Positions 1 to 8,110 of a DNA stretch of 21,535 bases are shown here, one piece after another. The notes beneath the pieces were generated by a model. It did not search any database, was not told the origin of the DNA, and saw only the letters and a program-made list of their open reading frames with translations. Numbering within the stretch: the first letter of the stretch is position 1; every line of letters starts with the position of its first letter. Both the position numbers and the translations under genes were made by a program. Source of the DNA: CAYXUW01 sp964468375 (GTDB lineage Bacteria; Planctomycetota; Phycisphaerae; Sedimentisphaerales; Anaerobacaceae); assembly GCA_964468375.1 (NCBI GenBank), contig CAYXUW010000023.1:1-21535 (forward strand), in the 5' to 3' direction.

Positions 1-749
1 CGGCCATAGCGCTGCTCGTCGCTTTCGGCATTCCTGCCGTCCGCACGCTCTTCAAATCGCTCACCTCCAGAGGTGGCGGAACATCTATGATTAGCGCAGC
101 CCTCTCTTCCGCCCGTGCCATCGCCGCCAAGGAGCAGAGCTACGCCGGCGTCAGGTTTCAAAATAGATACCAGCAGGACGGCAAAGGCGGCCAGTATATG
201 ATTTTTATCGTGCATGATAATGACCCTTCGCCGAATGGAACAGGTTTGGCCTATGGTTTTCGGGCGGTCGAAGGAATGCAGCCGATAAAACTGCCTGACG
301 ATGTCGGCGTGATGGACTTGAGAATTAGAACTGATTTAATAGACGCAGATGACCCTGATGATGAACTAGTTGACAGTGACAGCAAAATAAATGACCTTGG
401 AGAATTAAGAGATACAACCACTTTTTCAATAGTTTTTTCGCCGGCCGGCAAGCTGGTAATACACGATGTTCGGGTGAGAAATAGGAATGGAGAAACAAAC
501 GACACCAGCGAGGATGATATCTTTAATACCGATACAAACGTAGTAGCCAATGGAATCGGAATGTTTTTACAGGACGACTATGCATACTTGGGCTTAGGGA
601 AAGAACCAAGCCGAAAAAGTTTCGTCATTTACGACAGGGAGATATTCGGCAAGATAGATGCAAGCAGCAGATACACTGATTATCTGCAAGATTTAGCTGC
701 GAAAAGGATTTATATAAATCCATATACCGGAACAATGATAAGCAGATGA
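1..749 (+). CDS. gspH: GspH/FimT-like minor pseudopilin, 5' end missing
   Basis: The reading frame is open from the left edge (first full codon at base 3), so the true start lies outside the window. The visible N-terminus, ALLVAFGIPAVRTLF, is the second half of a class III prepilin membrane helix. It is followed by an SAALSSARAIAAKEQ segment like the GspH/FimT pattern after the helix. The methionine at base 87 is internal and would remove the helix. The rest is a soluble, Asp-rich head of about 200 residues. In known T2SS systems GspH is a minor pseudopilin at or near the pilus tip complex. The stop codon overlaps the next start (ATGA at 746-749), so translation is probably coupled. Assignment rests on the helix remnant and on the H-I-J-K gene order; the head domain was not recognised by itself. 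Confidence 0.75.
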   Translation, partial: AIALLVAFGIPAVRTLFKSLTSRGGGTSMISAALSSARAIAAKEQSYAGVRFQNRYQQDGKGGQYMIFIVHDNDPSPNGTGLAYGFRAVEGMQPIKLPDDVGVMDLRIRTDLIDADDPDDELVDSDSKINDLGELRDTTTFSIVFSPAGKLVIHDVRVRNRNGETNDTSEDDIFNTDTNVVANGIGMFLQDDYAYLGLGKEPSRKSFVIYDREIFGKIDASSRYTDYLQDLAAKRIYINPYTGTMISR

Positions 750-1513
750 GCTGCAGACTAAAAAATCACGGTTTTTCACTTACGGAAGTGTTGATAGCCG
801 TCGGTATACTCGCCGTCGGTATGACCTTCATAGCTGGCGTCTTCCCCGTGGCCATTTATCTTACAACGGTTGCCACCGAACGGACCATCGCGGCGGCCGC
901 GGCCGATGAGGCCTTCGCAAAAGTAAGACTTTATGCAATAGGCGATACGGGCCTGTCTGATGATATAGACCTGTCTGAATTGGGACTAAATGAGCTTACG
1001 GACTTCAACGACGTTAACGCATTTCCTGCCACTGCCGGCATCGAGCCAAATGAATTCGCATATCCTTCGGCCGGCGATATAGCTCAGAAGCAGTATTTCT
1101 GGTCGGCTCTGTGCAGACGCGCAGGACCTCAGCTCGTCCAGGTAACCGTCTTCGTATCCAGAAAAGTAAGTCCGAACTTTACCTACCCCGGCGGCTTTGA
1201 TAGGCCGATGCCAATTGAAGTCGGCATAAGCGCAACCGATGGCGATAATGAACTGACGATAACCGATTCCGGTGAGAAAACATATATCAACGACGGTTAT
1301 ACGATAGTGGATAATGTTACCGGCCATATATACAGAGTCCTCGAGCGTTACCGGGATGACCCTGGTACTGCGCTGGAGGAAGACGCGACAGTTCTGCTCG
1401 ACAGAAACTGGCTAAGTGGAACGGGGGCAGGAGATGTTTGGGTGGTCCCGCCGCCGGTTACGGGAGGCAGAGGTCCCTGTATAGCGGTATATCAGAGAAT
1501 AATTGGATTTTGA
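746..1513 (+). CDS. gspI: GspI/PilV-like minor pseudopilin
   Basis: A 255-aa prepilin-like protein. Residues 1-9 form a short basic leader ending in Gly9, followed by FSLTEVLIAVGILAVGM. This fits the prepilin peptidase site, with Phe at +1 and the conserved Glu at +5. The hydrophobic helix runs to about residue 40. The remaining ~215 residues are a soluble head with no motif I can name; GspI is usually much shorter (about 120 aa), so the head is enlarged. The start overlaps the gspH stop by four bases. The second position of an H-I-J-K series supports GspI over a generic pilin. The product would be processed at the inner membrane and added to the pseudopilus tip. The family call is firm, the GspI subtype is inferred from order. 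Confidence 0.78.
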   Translation: MSCRLKNHGFSLTEVLIAVGILAVGMTFIAGVFPVAIYLTTVATERTIAAAAADEAFAKVRLYAIGDTGLSDDIDLSELGLNELTDFNDVNAFPATAGIEPNEFAYPSAGDIAQKQYFWSALCRRAGPQLVQVTVFVSRKVSPNFTYPGGFDRPMPIEVGISATDGDNELTITDSGEKTYINDGYTIVDNVTGHIYRVLERYRDDPGTALEEDATVLLDRNWLSGTGAGDVWVVPPPVTGGRGPCIAVYQRIIGF

Positions 1514-1522
1514 CGTGCTGAA

Positions 1523-2458
1523 ATGAAAAAGGGCTTTACATTAATTGAGCTTGTAGTTGCCGTTTCGCTTCTGGCGATGGTGTTTCTCTTTGCGGGCACG
1601 ATTTTCAGAGTCAGCATAGATTCCTACCGCACCTCAGACGCAAATGCCGAGATTATGCAGAAGCTTCGCGCCGTTACCGACCAGCTAAACTCCGATTTCG
1701 CCGGTCTCCAGACCGACGCGCCGCTTTTGATTTGGTTCGAACAGGACCCTGACCCTAACGACCCCAACCAGAGATTCGACCAGATTATGTTCTTCGCCAG
1801 CGGCGATTTCCAGTCGTTTCAGTTATACGACGAATCCTCCGGTGAACCGAACTCCGACGGCGATAAGCTCGTAATGGGGAGCGTCGCCAGAATCTTCTAC
1901 GGCCATGCGCAGCCTGCTCCCGATTTACTGGCCAGACGCCGGCACATATTGGCCGACGACGAATATCTTAATGAATGGCACGGCCCCGGCTTAGCAAATT
2001 TCGATAGCCAAAACGAACGGTATGAACACGACTGTTTATCGCTGGCTCAGTGGAAAGTAATAGTAGGGAGCATCTACGATGCCAGAATAATACCTACCTG
2101 TTTTGATAGTGTTGGTGGTGGGTCTCGTCCCTGGGTCGATATGACCAGGCCGAGCACCTTCCACAAATTAATGTGCGAGGGCGTCGGCAGCTTCGCAATC
2201 CAGTGGGCATACTGGGATTCCGGCGACCTTAAATGGTTTCCGGAGGATTCAGACTTCACGTCCAATCCTTTTGAATTCTATTTTAACGTCCCGGGGTCAA
2301 TAAGTCTCGCCGACTGGGACGACGGGCTTACTGTAGCCGACAATGTTTACCCTAGAGCCCTGAAGTTTACTTTCCGGCTTTACGATTCCAAAGGCATTAT
2401 AAAGGAAGACGGCAGGGCGGGCAGGAAATTTACGCATATTGTTTATTTAGATAATTAG
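1523..2458 (+). CDS. gspJ: GspJ/PilW-like minor pseudopilin
   Basis: A 311-aa prepilin-like protein with a four-residue leader ending in Gly4, then FTLIELVVAVSLLAMVFLF. Glu at +5 of the mature protein is present, as in GspJ. After the helix comes a coil of about 30 residues (SYRTSDANAEIMQKLRAV), then a large head containing DPDPNDPNQ and DSGDLKWFPE segments and ending in a strand-like KFTHIVYLD. GspJ/PilW family proteins typically share this layout of helix plus a large beta-rich head. The gene begins nine bases after gspI and is followed 29 bases later by gspK, consistent with one transcript. No strong Shine-Dalgarno is visible before the start, so coupling to gspI is likely. Confidence 0.78.
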   Translation: MKKGFTLIELVVAVSLLAMVFLFAGTIFRVSIDSYRTSDANAEIMQKLRAVTDQLNSDFAGLQTDAPLLIWFEQDPDPNDPNQRFDQIMFFASGDFQSFQLYDESSGEPNSDGDKLVMGSVARIFYGHAQPAPDLLARRRHILADDEYLNEWHGPGLANFDSQNERYEHDCLSLAQWKVIVGSIYDARIIPTCFDSVGGGSRPWVDMTRPSTFHKLMCEGVGSFAIQWAYWDSGDLKWFPEDSDFTSNPFEFYFNVPGSISLADWDDGLTVADNVYPRALKFTFRLYDSKGIIKEDGRAGRKFTHIVYLDN

Positions 2459-2487
2459 CTCATTGTCCGGAAACGGCAGGGATGAAA

Positions 2488-5022
2488 ATGAAAAGAAAAT
2501 ACGAATCGCGAGTAAAAACCGGTTCAGCCCTTATTCTGGTTATCGTTTTGACCTCGCTGCTGGCCATCGTCGGCGTAACGTTTATTATGGCTGCGAGAGT
2601 CAACAGAATGGCAACATCCGGCATAGCCGACAGCAAAGACCTCGATTCCGCGGTCGATACGGTAATTGCGAAAATCTCGCAGGAGCTGACTCTGGATGTC
2701 CCGTATAAACCGGCAGGCGTCGAATATTACGACTATCCCGGCGACGAAGACGTCTGGCTCGCCTGCCTCGAGCCGTATAGAGACGTTAACGGCGATTATT
2801 TCTGGCGGCGGATAAGCGATATATACGGCGGGCTTGATGCGGATGACCTGTGGGCGGAAATTATTCCAGACTATCAGGTTCCATCGGATGTGGATGAGGA
2901 CAAACCCGCTGATGCCGACGGCGACGGCGTGGCCGATTCGAAATGGGTCAAAATCGACGGCATGACCTCCAGTAAAGGCAAACCCATTTACGCAGCCGTA
3001 AGAATTATCGACGACGGCGCAATGTTGAACGTCAACACCTCCCGTAGGTTTGACCCGTGTGAGACAGACCCGAGCTTAATTGACGGCTCCAGCCAGATAC
3101 AAATTAACCTTTTTGCTTTGGCGCAAAGAAGTCTTTCTAACGACATAAATGACCTCGATGCTGAAAGAGACATTTATGGGTCTCCACCTTACAATTTGGA
3201 TGATTATATTAGGGACGTTGTCTGGCAGTATGATGAGCCGAACGGGTTTTACACGCCGTTCGATATCGCCGACGAGCTGGAGGTAAGAAACAGATTTACG
3301 CTGAATCGGACCGATGTCGACAGCCGTCTTGAAAACGTATGGGACGGTGCGTTCCAGAGCGGACCTAATAGTCATCCTTATTTGAGCACACCAGTTACTG
3401 CAGATAGTAATTACAGCGCGTGGACTAAGGAGGTATTTTACGATGACTCGTCGGGACCGAACGACCCCAATTATTCCTACCGGCACCTCGGCACCATTTA
3501 CAATATGGACAGAATTATCAACCCATACGGCGGCAAGATGCTGAATATTAACGATGCCAATAAAGATTCGATATACAGCGTAATAAGCTGGGTGCTTAAC
3601 GACTTGAGTTTCGCCGATGCGAATGGTGTAGCTGCGCAAATCGCCGTCAATATGAAAGACTACATCGACAATGATTCAAATGTGACCCCCATTCCAGTAG
3701 ATGGCAATACATATTACGGCTTCGAACGGCCGTGTGTTTACATCTCCGAGCTGGCCCACAGGTTCGCGCTTGACCCTAATGCTGCGGGGCCCCCGTATTT
3801 TTTCCCCTCTGCTTTCAACTTGTCTTATGCAATCGAGCTTTATAAACCTTACACCGCAGATATTTATCCTGATCCGAATCAATGGCGCCTAGATATCGGT
3901 GGCTACGGGACAAATTATATCACCTGGTCGGGCTCGGCACGCTTTCATGTGATATATTTTGAAAACCCGGTGGTACCACTAAGTGTGGTCTTCGACAGTG
4001 ACCCGAATTTTCCGTCCCCATCTGCTGATACGATTACTCTCGGCACCGGTGAGGGAGTTTTTGAGCCGGGGGACAGGATATCTCTGCAGCGCCGCGTCGG
4101 CAGCGACTGGATTACCGTGGATTCCGAACCAGTGCCCGGCGGCAATGCCAGCGGCTGGTGGAGCCCTGATGATATTCCTCACAGTTTTCAAAGGGATATT
4201 ACGCGGCACAAGTGCATAAGACGCCTGTGGGACGATAATAACTCCAGAGACCCCAACCTCGGTCGTGGAAATAGCTTCGTTGACTCCGACTCGCTTACGA
4301 TTCAGGCACATCCGCCCAATACGGATTTTACGAATATCGGCGAAATAGGGATGGTTTTCCGCAAAGGTGCTTATTACAGAGATACTGCGGACAGAAACAA
4401 ATGTGTCGGTTACAGCACTAATAAGACTGAGGCGGATGTTCGCCTAAACTTAAAAACCCCCGCCTTCCGGAATCTCTTCAACTATCTTACTGTCTTCGAC
4501 CCGACTGACGACGGCATTGACAACGACGGCGATAGCTTGATTGATGTGGACACTTTGAACCAAACGCCGGAATGGAAAATTCCCGGCAGAATAAATATCA
4601 ATACCGCGCCGTGGTTCGTTTTGAAGCAGCTGCCTTGGATGCGGACCGACATCGCTCGCGAAATTGTCGACTATAGAGACAGCGCGTCGGTGGAAGGTTT
4701 CAGAAATATCGCCGAGCTTATGGACGTCGATGAGATGGCTTACTACGCTGATGACGAAATCGGCGATTTAGGTGATTTCCCGGATTTGACGGAAAACGAT
4801 AATGCTCCGGATGATTTCGAGGAGCGGGACGTGATTTTCGCGCGAATCAGCAACCTCGTTACCGTCCGCAGCGATGTCTTTACCGCCTATATCCTCGTCC
4901 GAATCGGCACCGACGGCCCCCAGAAAAGGGTTATGGCCGTATTAGACAGAAGCGATGTTTATCCTTACGGCACGGGCAGGGTCAGAGTCCGCGCCCTCCA
5001 TCCGGCTCCGGACCCGAGGTAA
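2488..5022 (+). CDS. gspK: GspK-like minor pseudopilin, very large
   Basis: An 844-aa protein starting with a basic leader that ends in Gly12, followed by SALILVIVLTSLLAIVGV. Glu is absent at +5, which is characteristic of GspK. Near the C-terminus, residues 699-708 read PGRININTAP, followed by a helix-hairpin-helix-like stretch (TDIAREIVDYRDS), the GspK signature. GspK is normally a little over 300 aa, so about 500 residues are extra. These include Asp-rich, probably calcium-binding segments (DADGDGVADS; DDGIDNDGDSLIDVD). Around residues 447-590 a stretch beginning AIELYKPY weakly recalls a lamin-tail-like beta domain. I chose the methionine at 2488 over 2482 because AGGG at 2478-2481 sits six bases before it but touches the earlier one. 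GspK caps the pseudopilus tip in characterised systems. Confidence 0.8.
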   Translation: MKRKYESRVKTGSALILVIVLTSLLAIVGVTFIMAARVNRMATSGIADSKDLDSAVDTVIAKISQELTLDVPYKPAGVEYYDYPGDEDVWLACLEPYRDVNGDYFWRRISDIYGGLDADDLWAEIIPDYQVPSDVDEDKPADADGDGVADSKWVKIDGMTSSKGKPIYAAVRIIDDGAMLNVNTSRRFDPCETDPSLIDGSSQIQINLFALAQRSLSNDINDLDAERDIYGSPPYNLDDYIRDVVWQYDEPNGFYTPFDIADELEVRNRFTLNRTDVDSRLENVWDGAFQSGPNSHPYLSTPVTADSNYSAWTKEVFYDDSSGPNDPNYSYRHLGTIYNMDRIINPYGGKMLNINDANKDSIYSVISWVLNDLSFADANGVAAQIAVNMKDYIDNDSNVTPIPVDGNTYYGFERPCVYISELAHRFALDPNAAGPPYFFPSAFNLSYAIELYKPYTADIYPDPNQWRLDIGGYGTNYITWSGSARFHVIYFENPVVPLSVVFDSDPNFPSPSADTITLGTGEGVFEPGDRISLQRRVGSDWITVDSEPVPGGNASGWWSPDDIPHSFQRDITRHKCIRRLWDDNNSRDPNLGRGNSFVDSDSLTIQAHPPNTDFTNIGEIGMVFRKGAYYRDTADRNKCVGYSTNKTEADVRLNLKTPAFRNLFNYLTVFDPTDDGIDNDGDSLIDVDTLNQTPEWKIPGRININTAPWFVLKQLPWMRTDIAREIVDYRDSASVEGFRNIAELMDVDEMAYYADDEIGDLGDFPDLTENDNAPDDFEERDVIFARISNLVTVRSDVFTAYILVRIGTDGPQKRVMAVLDRSDVYPYGTGRVRVRALHPAPDPR

Positions 5023-5062
5023 GTTCTTATGCAGCATAAAGTTAAAAAACCCGTTTTTCCTC

Positions 5063-5091
5063 TTGACGCAGCAGCAAAAAGATGCTACAAT
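5063..5091 (+). promoter_or_regulatory. Sigma70-type promoter of the PEP-CTERM gene
   Basis: TTGACG at 5063-5068 and TACAAT at 5086-5091 are separated by exactly 17 bases. This matches the vegetative consensus at five of six positions in each box. It lies 41 bases after the gspK stop and predicts a leader of roughly 105 bases before the chosen start at 5203. I looked for a known riboswitch pattern in that leader and found none. Confidence 0.65.
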
Positions 5092-5202
5092 AATGCCCTG
5101 TTAATCGGGGCGGGAAAACTCATCGATTGTGTTCTTATGTGCATTTTATCTATTGGTTGCGCAGCTTCGAACAATTGCCGCCGGTTTAGTAGGAGAATGG
5201 TG

Positions 5203-5811
5203 ATGAAAAGGTCATTAACAGCTTATGTATTGGTTTTTCTTGTGTGTTGGGGGTTAACTTCATCCGCCCGGGCCACACTCGTATACGATAATGAGGAGGT
5301 GTGGATGATAATGGATCCGTATACGTCTATTACGTGCATTTCATACTTCATTCCGGATATTCCGAATATGCCGGACAGTCTTATGTTCGCGCAGCCCCCC
5401 CAGTGGACAAGCTCGATTTATTTCGATTACAACAGTGCGGGCTGGGATGCGGTATTAGCTGACGGTGACAAAACCGCATATCTCTTCGGCCCGGAGATTA
5501 CTAATAGCGGGTCATCTTACTTACCTGTCTTCAGTTTTGAACTCTATTACCAATGGGATGACGCAGATCCTAACCATGACCCCAATTATCCTCTCTATTT
5601 AGATGCGGTCGTTTTTGACGACGATACAATTATCAGCGATAATTCTTACCGGGGAACGCCCGGTTCTTATGAGTCGGATGATGTCACCTGGCGGGAGCAA
5701 AACGGCGACCCTCCCTATGAGAATCCTGTTCCGGAGCCGGCAACGGTTTGTCTTCTTGGTCTCGGCAGCACGGTTTTGTTTATAAGAATAAGACGCCCCG
5801 TGTTTCGCTGA
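5203..5811 (+). CDS. PEP-CTERM sorting domain protein
   Basis: A 202-aa exported protein. Residues 1-24 form a signal peptide (MKRSLTAYVLVFLVCWGLTS, then SARA before the likely cut). The C-terminus carries VPEPAT, a hydrophobic stretch (VCLLGLGSTVLFI) and basic RIRRP, the tripartite PEP-CTERM signal recognised by exosortase. The middle is beta-rich and Asp/Tyr-rich, with DADPNHDPNYP, and has no domain I recognise. The frame is open back to 5029, but AGGAG at 5191-5195 lies seven bases before the ATG at 5203, and the signal peptide begins there. PEP-CTERM proteins are typically exported and anchored or released at the envelope, often with exopolysaccharide. No exosortase gene is in the window. 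It has its own promoter and converges on the next gene with an eight-base gap. Confidence 0.85.
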   Translation: MKRSLTAYVLVFLVCWGLTSSARATLVYDNEEVWMIMDPYTSITCISYFIPDIPNMPDSLMFAQPPQWTSSIYFDYNSAGWDAVLADGDKTAYLFGPEITNSGSSYLPVFSFELYYQWDDADPNHDPNYPLYLDAVVFDDDTIISDNSYRGTPGSYESDDVTWREQNGDPPYENPVPEPATVCLLGLGSTVLFIRIRRPVFR

Positions 5812-5819
5812 TTGTTCAC

Positions 5820-6635
5820 TTACGGCTTTATAAGCCGAAGCAATTCGGCGTGAACTTTCTTATTGGCCGTTAATACCTGCAATTCCCCGCCTTCATAGAT
5901 GTCTAAATCGACAGGGAATATTTTCCCGCCCTGCCAGTCGCTTACAACAGCTCCAGCGGCCTCGGCAATCAGTGCGCCGGCTGCTATGTCCCACAGTTTC
6001 GGACGGTTGACGATGGCGGCAACAAAGCTGCCCTTGGCTACGTAAGCAAGCTGCAGGGCGGTTGTGCCTAAGTTGCGAAATCTTGTTTTCTGCATAATTT
6101 CACAAGCCCAGCCCGGAACGCCGTCATCGAAGTGGCTGTCCAGCCCCACGCTCGAAAAGGAATCCATTTTGTTCTCGCTGGCGGTTATTCTCCTGCCGTT
6201 CAGTTGTGCCTCGCCGCCCTTGACAGCCGTGAACATCGATTCCGTAGCCGGGTCGAAAATGACACCCACAACCGGCTCGCCGTTGTGCATTACCGCGATG
6301 CTGACGGCAAAAGAGAGCATCTGATGTGCGAAATTGTTGGTTCCGTCTATCGGGTCGATGACCCACCACAGCGGCTCCGCTCCACGCGGCGGCTGTTTGA
6401 ATATTTTACCTTCGCTGCCCTCCTCGGCTATAAAGCCGTGGTCGGGATAATTCTCTTTGATTCGATTAACGATTATCCGCTGGCATCTGGCATCGGCCTG
6501 TGTTACCAGCTCATTGTTGTTTTTTATCGAGACCTTGATAAAGCTGATTTCTTCCATCGCCCGCTGGCCGCCCAGACGCGCCGCCACGATGGCCGTTTCC
6601 AGCATCGCGCTCAAATCTCTTTGCTCCAGTATCAT
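5820..6635 (-). CDS. Inositol-1-monophosphatase family protein
   Basis: A 271-aa cytoplasmic phosphatase of the FIG/IMPase fold, the usual length of SuhB-type enzymes. The metal-binding motifs are intact: AEEGSEG (Glu71-Glu72), DPIDGTNNF (Asp94, Asp97, Gly98, Thr99) and WDIAAG (Asp216), followed by EAAGAVVSDWQGG. These bind Mg2+ and carry out hydrolysis of inositol phosphates or related sugar phosphates such as fructose bisphosphate or PAP; the exact substrate cannot be read from sequence. The frame extends upstream to 6707, but that ATG lies inside the promoter. The start at 6635 gives the standard N-terminus and a leader of about 35-40 bases. It is divergent from the DUF2752 gene and convergent with the PEP-CTERM gene. 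Confidence 0.9.
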   Translation of the reverse strand: MILEQRDLSAMLETAIVAARLGGQRAMEEISFIKVSIKNNNELVTQADARCQRIIVNRIKENYPDHGFIAEEGSEGKIFKQPPRGAEPLWWVIDPIDGTNNFAHQMLSFAVSIAVMHNGEPVVGVIFDPATESMFTAVKGGEAQLNGRRITASENKMDSFSSVGLDSHFDDGVPGWACEIMQKTRFRNLGTTALQLAYVAKGSFVAAIVNRPKLWDIAAGALIAEAAGAVVSDWQGGKIFPVDLDIYEGGELQVLTANKKVHAELLRLIKP

Positions 6636-6654
6636 ATCCCGTCTTTCGTTGACC

Positions 6655-6683
6655 TTGACAGTATCACAATGTTGCACTATTCT
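6655..6683 (+). promoter_or_regulatory. Promoter of the DUF2752 gene
   Basis: TTGACA at 6655-6660 and TATTCT at 6678-6683 are 17 bases apart. The predicted start point near 6690 is almost on the ATG at 6693, which would make the transcript nearly leaderless. The -10 region overlaps the -10 of the opposing promoter. Confidence 0.5.
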
Positions 6684-6707
6684 AACGCAGTTATGCAGAC
6701 AAGCCAA
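6679..6707 (-). promoter_or_regulatory. Promoter of the inositol-monophosphatase gene
   Basis: Read on the minus strand, TTGGCT (6702-6707) and TAGAAT (6679-6684) are separated by 17 bases. The predicted leader to the ATG at 6635 is about 35-40 bases. The -10 boxes of this and the opposing promoter share bases 6679-6683, so the two polymerases cannot bind at the same time. Confidence 0.5.
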
Positions 6708-7154
6708 CAGCTAAATAGGCCGAAAATCCTTTGCCGTGCACTGCCTCATCAGCGTCTAATAGCTGGAGGTGTCTCTATAGGGGTAGTTGTTTTGTTCGCA
6801 GTGTTTGCACTGGCGGGGCACTACAGAATCGGCTTGTGGCCTTTCGGCTGCGGCTTCCGTCAGCGGTATGGTCTGCCTTGCCCGACCTGCGGGTTTACCA
6901 CCGCGATGATCGCTTTTGCTCAAGGCAGAATCTTCGAGGCGTTTTACATCCAGCCGGCCGCTGCGTTTTTGTGCTGTGTGTTGGTGGTTTCGGTGCTTTT
7001 GGCTTTGTTTACAGCAGTTTCCGGCAGATACTTTTGCTTTCTAAATCGGTTTTTTGCCGAAGTTAAGGTAAGATATATTGTTTTGGCTTTGATAATTATT
7101 ATAGCCGCCGGCTGGGCGGTAACTTTAGCCCGGGCGATAGCAGCAAAAAGTTAG
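6693..7154 (+). CDS. DUF2752 membrane protein
   Basis: A 153-aa protein with the DUF2752 signature: Cys53 in WPFGCGF, then GLPCPTCGFTTAM (Cys63, Cys66), flanked by membrane helices at about 23-42, 90-110 and 130-147. The family is widespread, small and of unknown biochemical role; the conserved cysteines lie at the membrane surface. The frame is open back to 6132, but that part is antisense to the phosphatase gene and hydrophilic. ATG at 6693 fits the promoter; ATG at 6669 is possible and would add eight residues. Neither has a Shine-Dalgarno. It is followed 26 bases later by a lipoprotein gene and probably shares its transcript. Confidence 0.75.
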   Translation: MQTSQQLNRPKILCRALPHQRLIAGGVSIGVVVLFAVFALAGHYRIGLWPFGCGFRQRYGLPCPTCGFTTAMIAFAQGRIFEAFYIQPAAAFLCCVLVVSVLLALFTAVSGRYFCFLNRFFAEVKVRYIVLALIIIIAAGWAVTLARAIAAKS

Positions 7155-7180
7155 GGCTGAGCATACAGAAAGGGATTCTG

Positions 7181-7855
7181 GTGTATAAGATGAAAAAACT
7201 GATTGCTTTTGTCGTATTGGTTTTGGCTTTATTTTATAGCGGCTGCGGAATTGTAGGGCTTCTGGGCACGGAAAGTCAGTATGAGAAGAAAATCCCCGCT
7301 GAATTCAATCTTTACAAGCTAAAGGACCAGAAGATACTGGTGTTTGTCGAGCAGCCGGGGTGGCTTGATACCGAGATGAACCTGCGTTATTACTTAACCA
7401 TGGCCATAAATAAAAGTCTTGAGGAGAAGGTAAAAATCAAACCTGAGAGTATAATTTCTTATAACGAATTGTCTGAATTTCGTTCGAGGAGTGGTGATTT
7501 TTCGTTATTTTCGCCTGTTGAGGCGGGAAAAGCTTTAGGGGCGGATTTCGTTCTGGTGGTGAGGATTGAGGATTACAAGATGAATCAGCTGGCGGATACG
7601 GAGTACTATAACGGCTTTTTGGGGGTTAAAGGCACTCTTTTCGACACGGAAGGGCGGAAACTGTGGCCGATGGAGGCAGAGGGGAAAAGCGTTAAGGTCG
7701 GCTTTGACGGGGGAGAGAACGGGCAGGAAGCTGCGGTGGGCCGGCTCGCAAGGGGTTGTGCTTACTGCACTACGAGATATTTGTATGACTGCCCCAAATA
7801 TAAATTTAAGATTTTCGACGAGAGAAGTCACTCGAGCTGGGGCGACTGGGAATAA
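7181..7855 (+). CDS. Putative lipoprotein, function unknown
   Basis: A 224-aa protein with a lipoprotein signal: MYKMKKLIAFVVLVLALFYS, then Gly21-Cys22, where Cys22 would be lipidated. The -3 position is Tyr, off the usual consensus. The mature part has the pattern DQKILVFVEQPGW, then AGKALGADFVLVVRIEDYKM. This alternation recalls periplasmic lipoproteins that resemble CsgG or GNA1162 families, but I do not claim membership. Two cysteine pairs near the C-terminus (CAYC) are notable. The start is GTG at 7181, with AGGGA at 7171-7175 five bases before it; ATG at 7190 is the alternative. It sits 26 bases after the DUF2752 gene, so co-transcription is likely. Confidence 0.7.
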   Translation: MYKMKKLIAFVVLVLALFYSGCGIVGLLGTESQYEKKIPAEFNLYKLKDQKILVFVEQPGWLDTEMNLRYYLTMAINKSLEEKVKIKPESIISYNELSEFRSRSGDFSLFSPVEAGKALGADFVLVVRIEDYKMNQLADTEYYNGFLGVKGTLFDTEGRKLWPMEAEGKSVKVGFDGGENGQEAAVGRLARGCAYCTTRYLYDCPKYKFKIFDERSHSSWGDWE

Positions 7856-7902
7856 CAGGATTTGGTCGCAGGGGGCCGACGGCGCGGGTTTATTAACAAG
7901 TC

Positions 7903-8006
7903 TTCAAAAACGTTCAAAAGTTATCGAAAACGGTATAGAAACGTTCAAAAAATATACTGAAATATCCAAAAACATACCCGAAACATTCAAAAACCATACC
8001 CAAACG
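7903..8006. repeat. Five ~21-bp repeats forming phased A-tracts
   Basis: Units start at 7903, 7924, 7944, 7965 and 7986 and are 21, 20, 21, 21 and 21 bases long. They approximate TTCAAAAACATACCCGAAACG. Each unit has two A-tracts, giving ten tracts centred near 7908, 7918, 7929, 7940, 7950, 7961, 7970, 7982, 7991 and 8003. The mean spacing is about 10.5 bp, one helical turn. Phased A-tracts are known to bend DNA and can serve as UP elements. The array ends directly before the -35 box at 8008. It is not a CRISPR: there are no spacers. Confidence 0.75.
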
Positions 8007-8007
8007 T

Positions 8008-8035
8008 TTGACAATTTCGGAAAGAATAGTATAAT
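8008..8035 (+). promoter_or_regulatory. Consensus sigma70 promoter of the FG-GAP gene
   Basis: TTGACA at 8008-8013 and TATAAT at 8030-8035 are both perfect, with a 16-base spacer. The predicted leader to the ATG at 8111 is about 70 bases. The phased A-tract array abuts the -35 box. Confidence 0.8.
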
Positions 8036-8110
8036 GAATCGGAGGTTTGGGAGCACATAGTAAATAAGAAGGCTGCATAAAGTAAGCACTTTTTTTGAGG
8101 AGTTAATAAA

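Noticed and set aside
3076..3639. 187-codon minus-strand frame
   Set aside because: It is fully antisense to gspK, which has clear family motifs on the plus strand.
5098..5202. Riboswitch in the PEP-CTERM gene leader (c-di-GMP type considered)
   Set aside because: None of the conserved c-di-GMP riboswitch segments is present, and no other known pattern was recognised.
5823..5837. Hairpin CGGCTT-TAT-AAGCCG as a bidirectional terminator
   Set aside because: It lies within the last codons of the phosphatase gene and has no T-run on either strand.
6132..6668. Long plus-strand frame continuous with the DUF2752 gene
   Set aside because: It is antisense to the phosphatase gene, whose motifs are intact, and encodes no recognisable domain; the DUF2752 protein begins at 6693 (or 6669).
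7903..8006. Possible CRISPR array
   Set aside because: The units are contiguous, degenerate and only ~21 bp, with no spacers and no cas genes.
7704..8060. 118-codon plus-strand frame across the A-tract repeats
   Set aside because: It overlaps the end of the lipoprotein gene, has no ribosome site, and its periodic residues come from the 21-bp DNA repeat. The repeat is better explained as promoter architecture.
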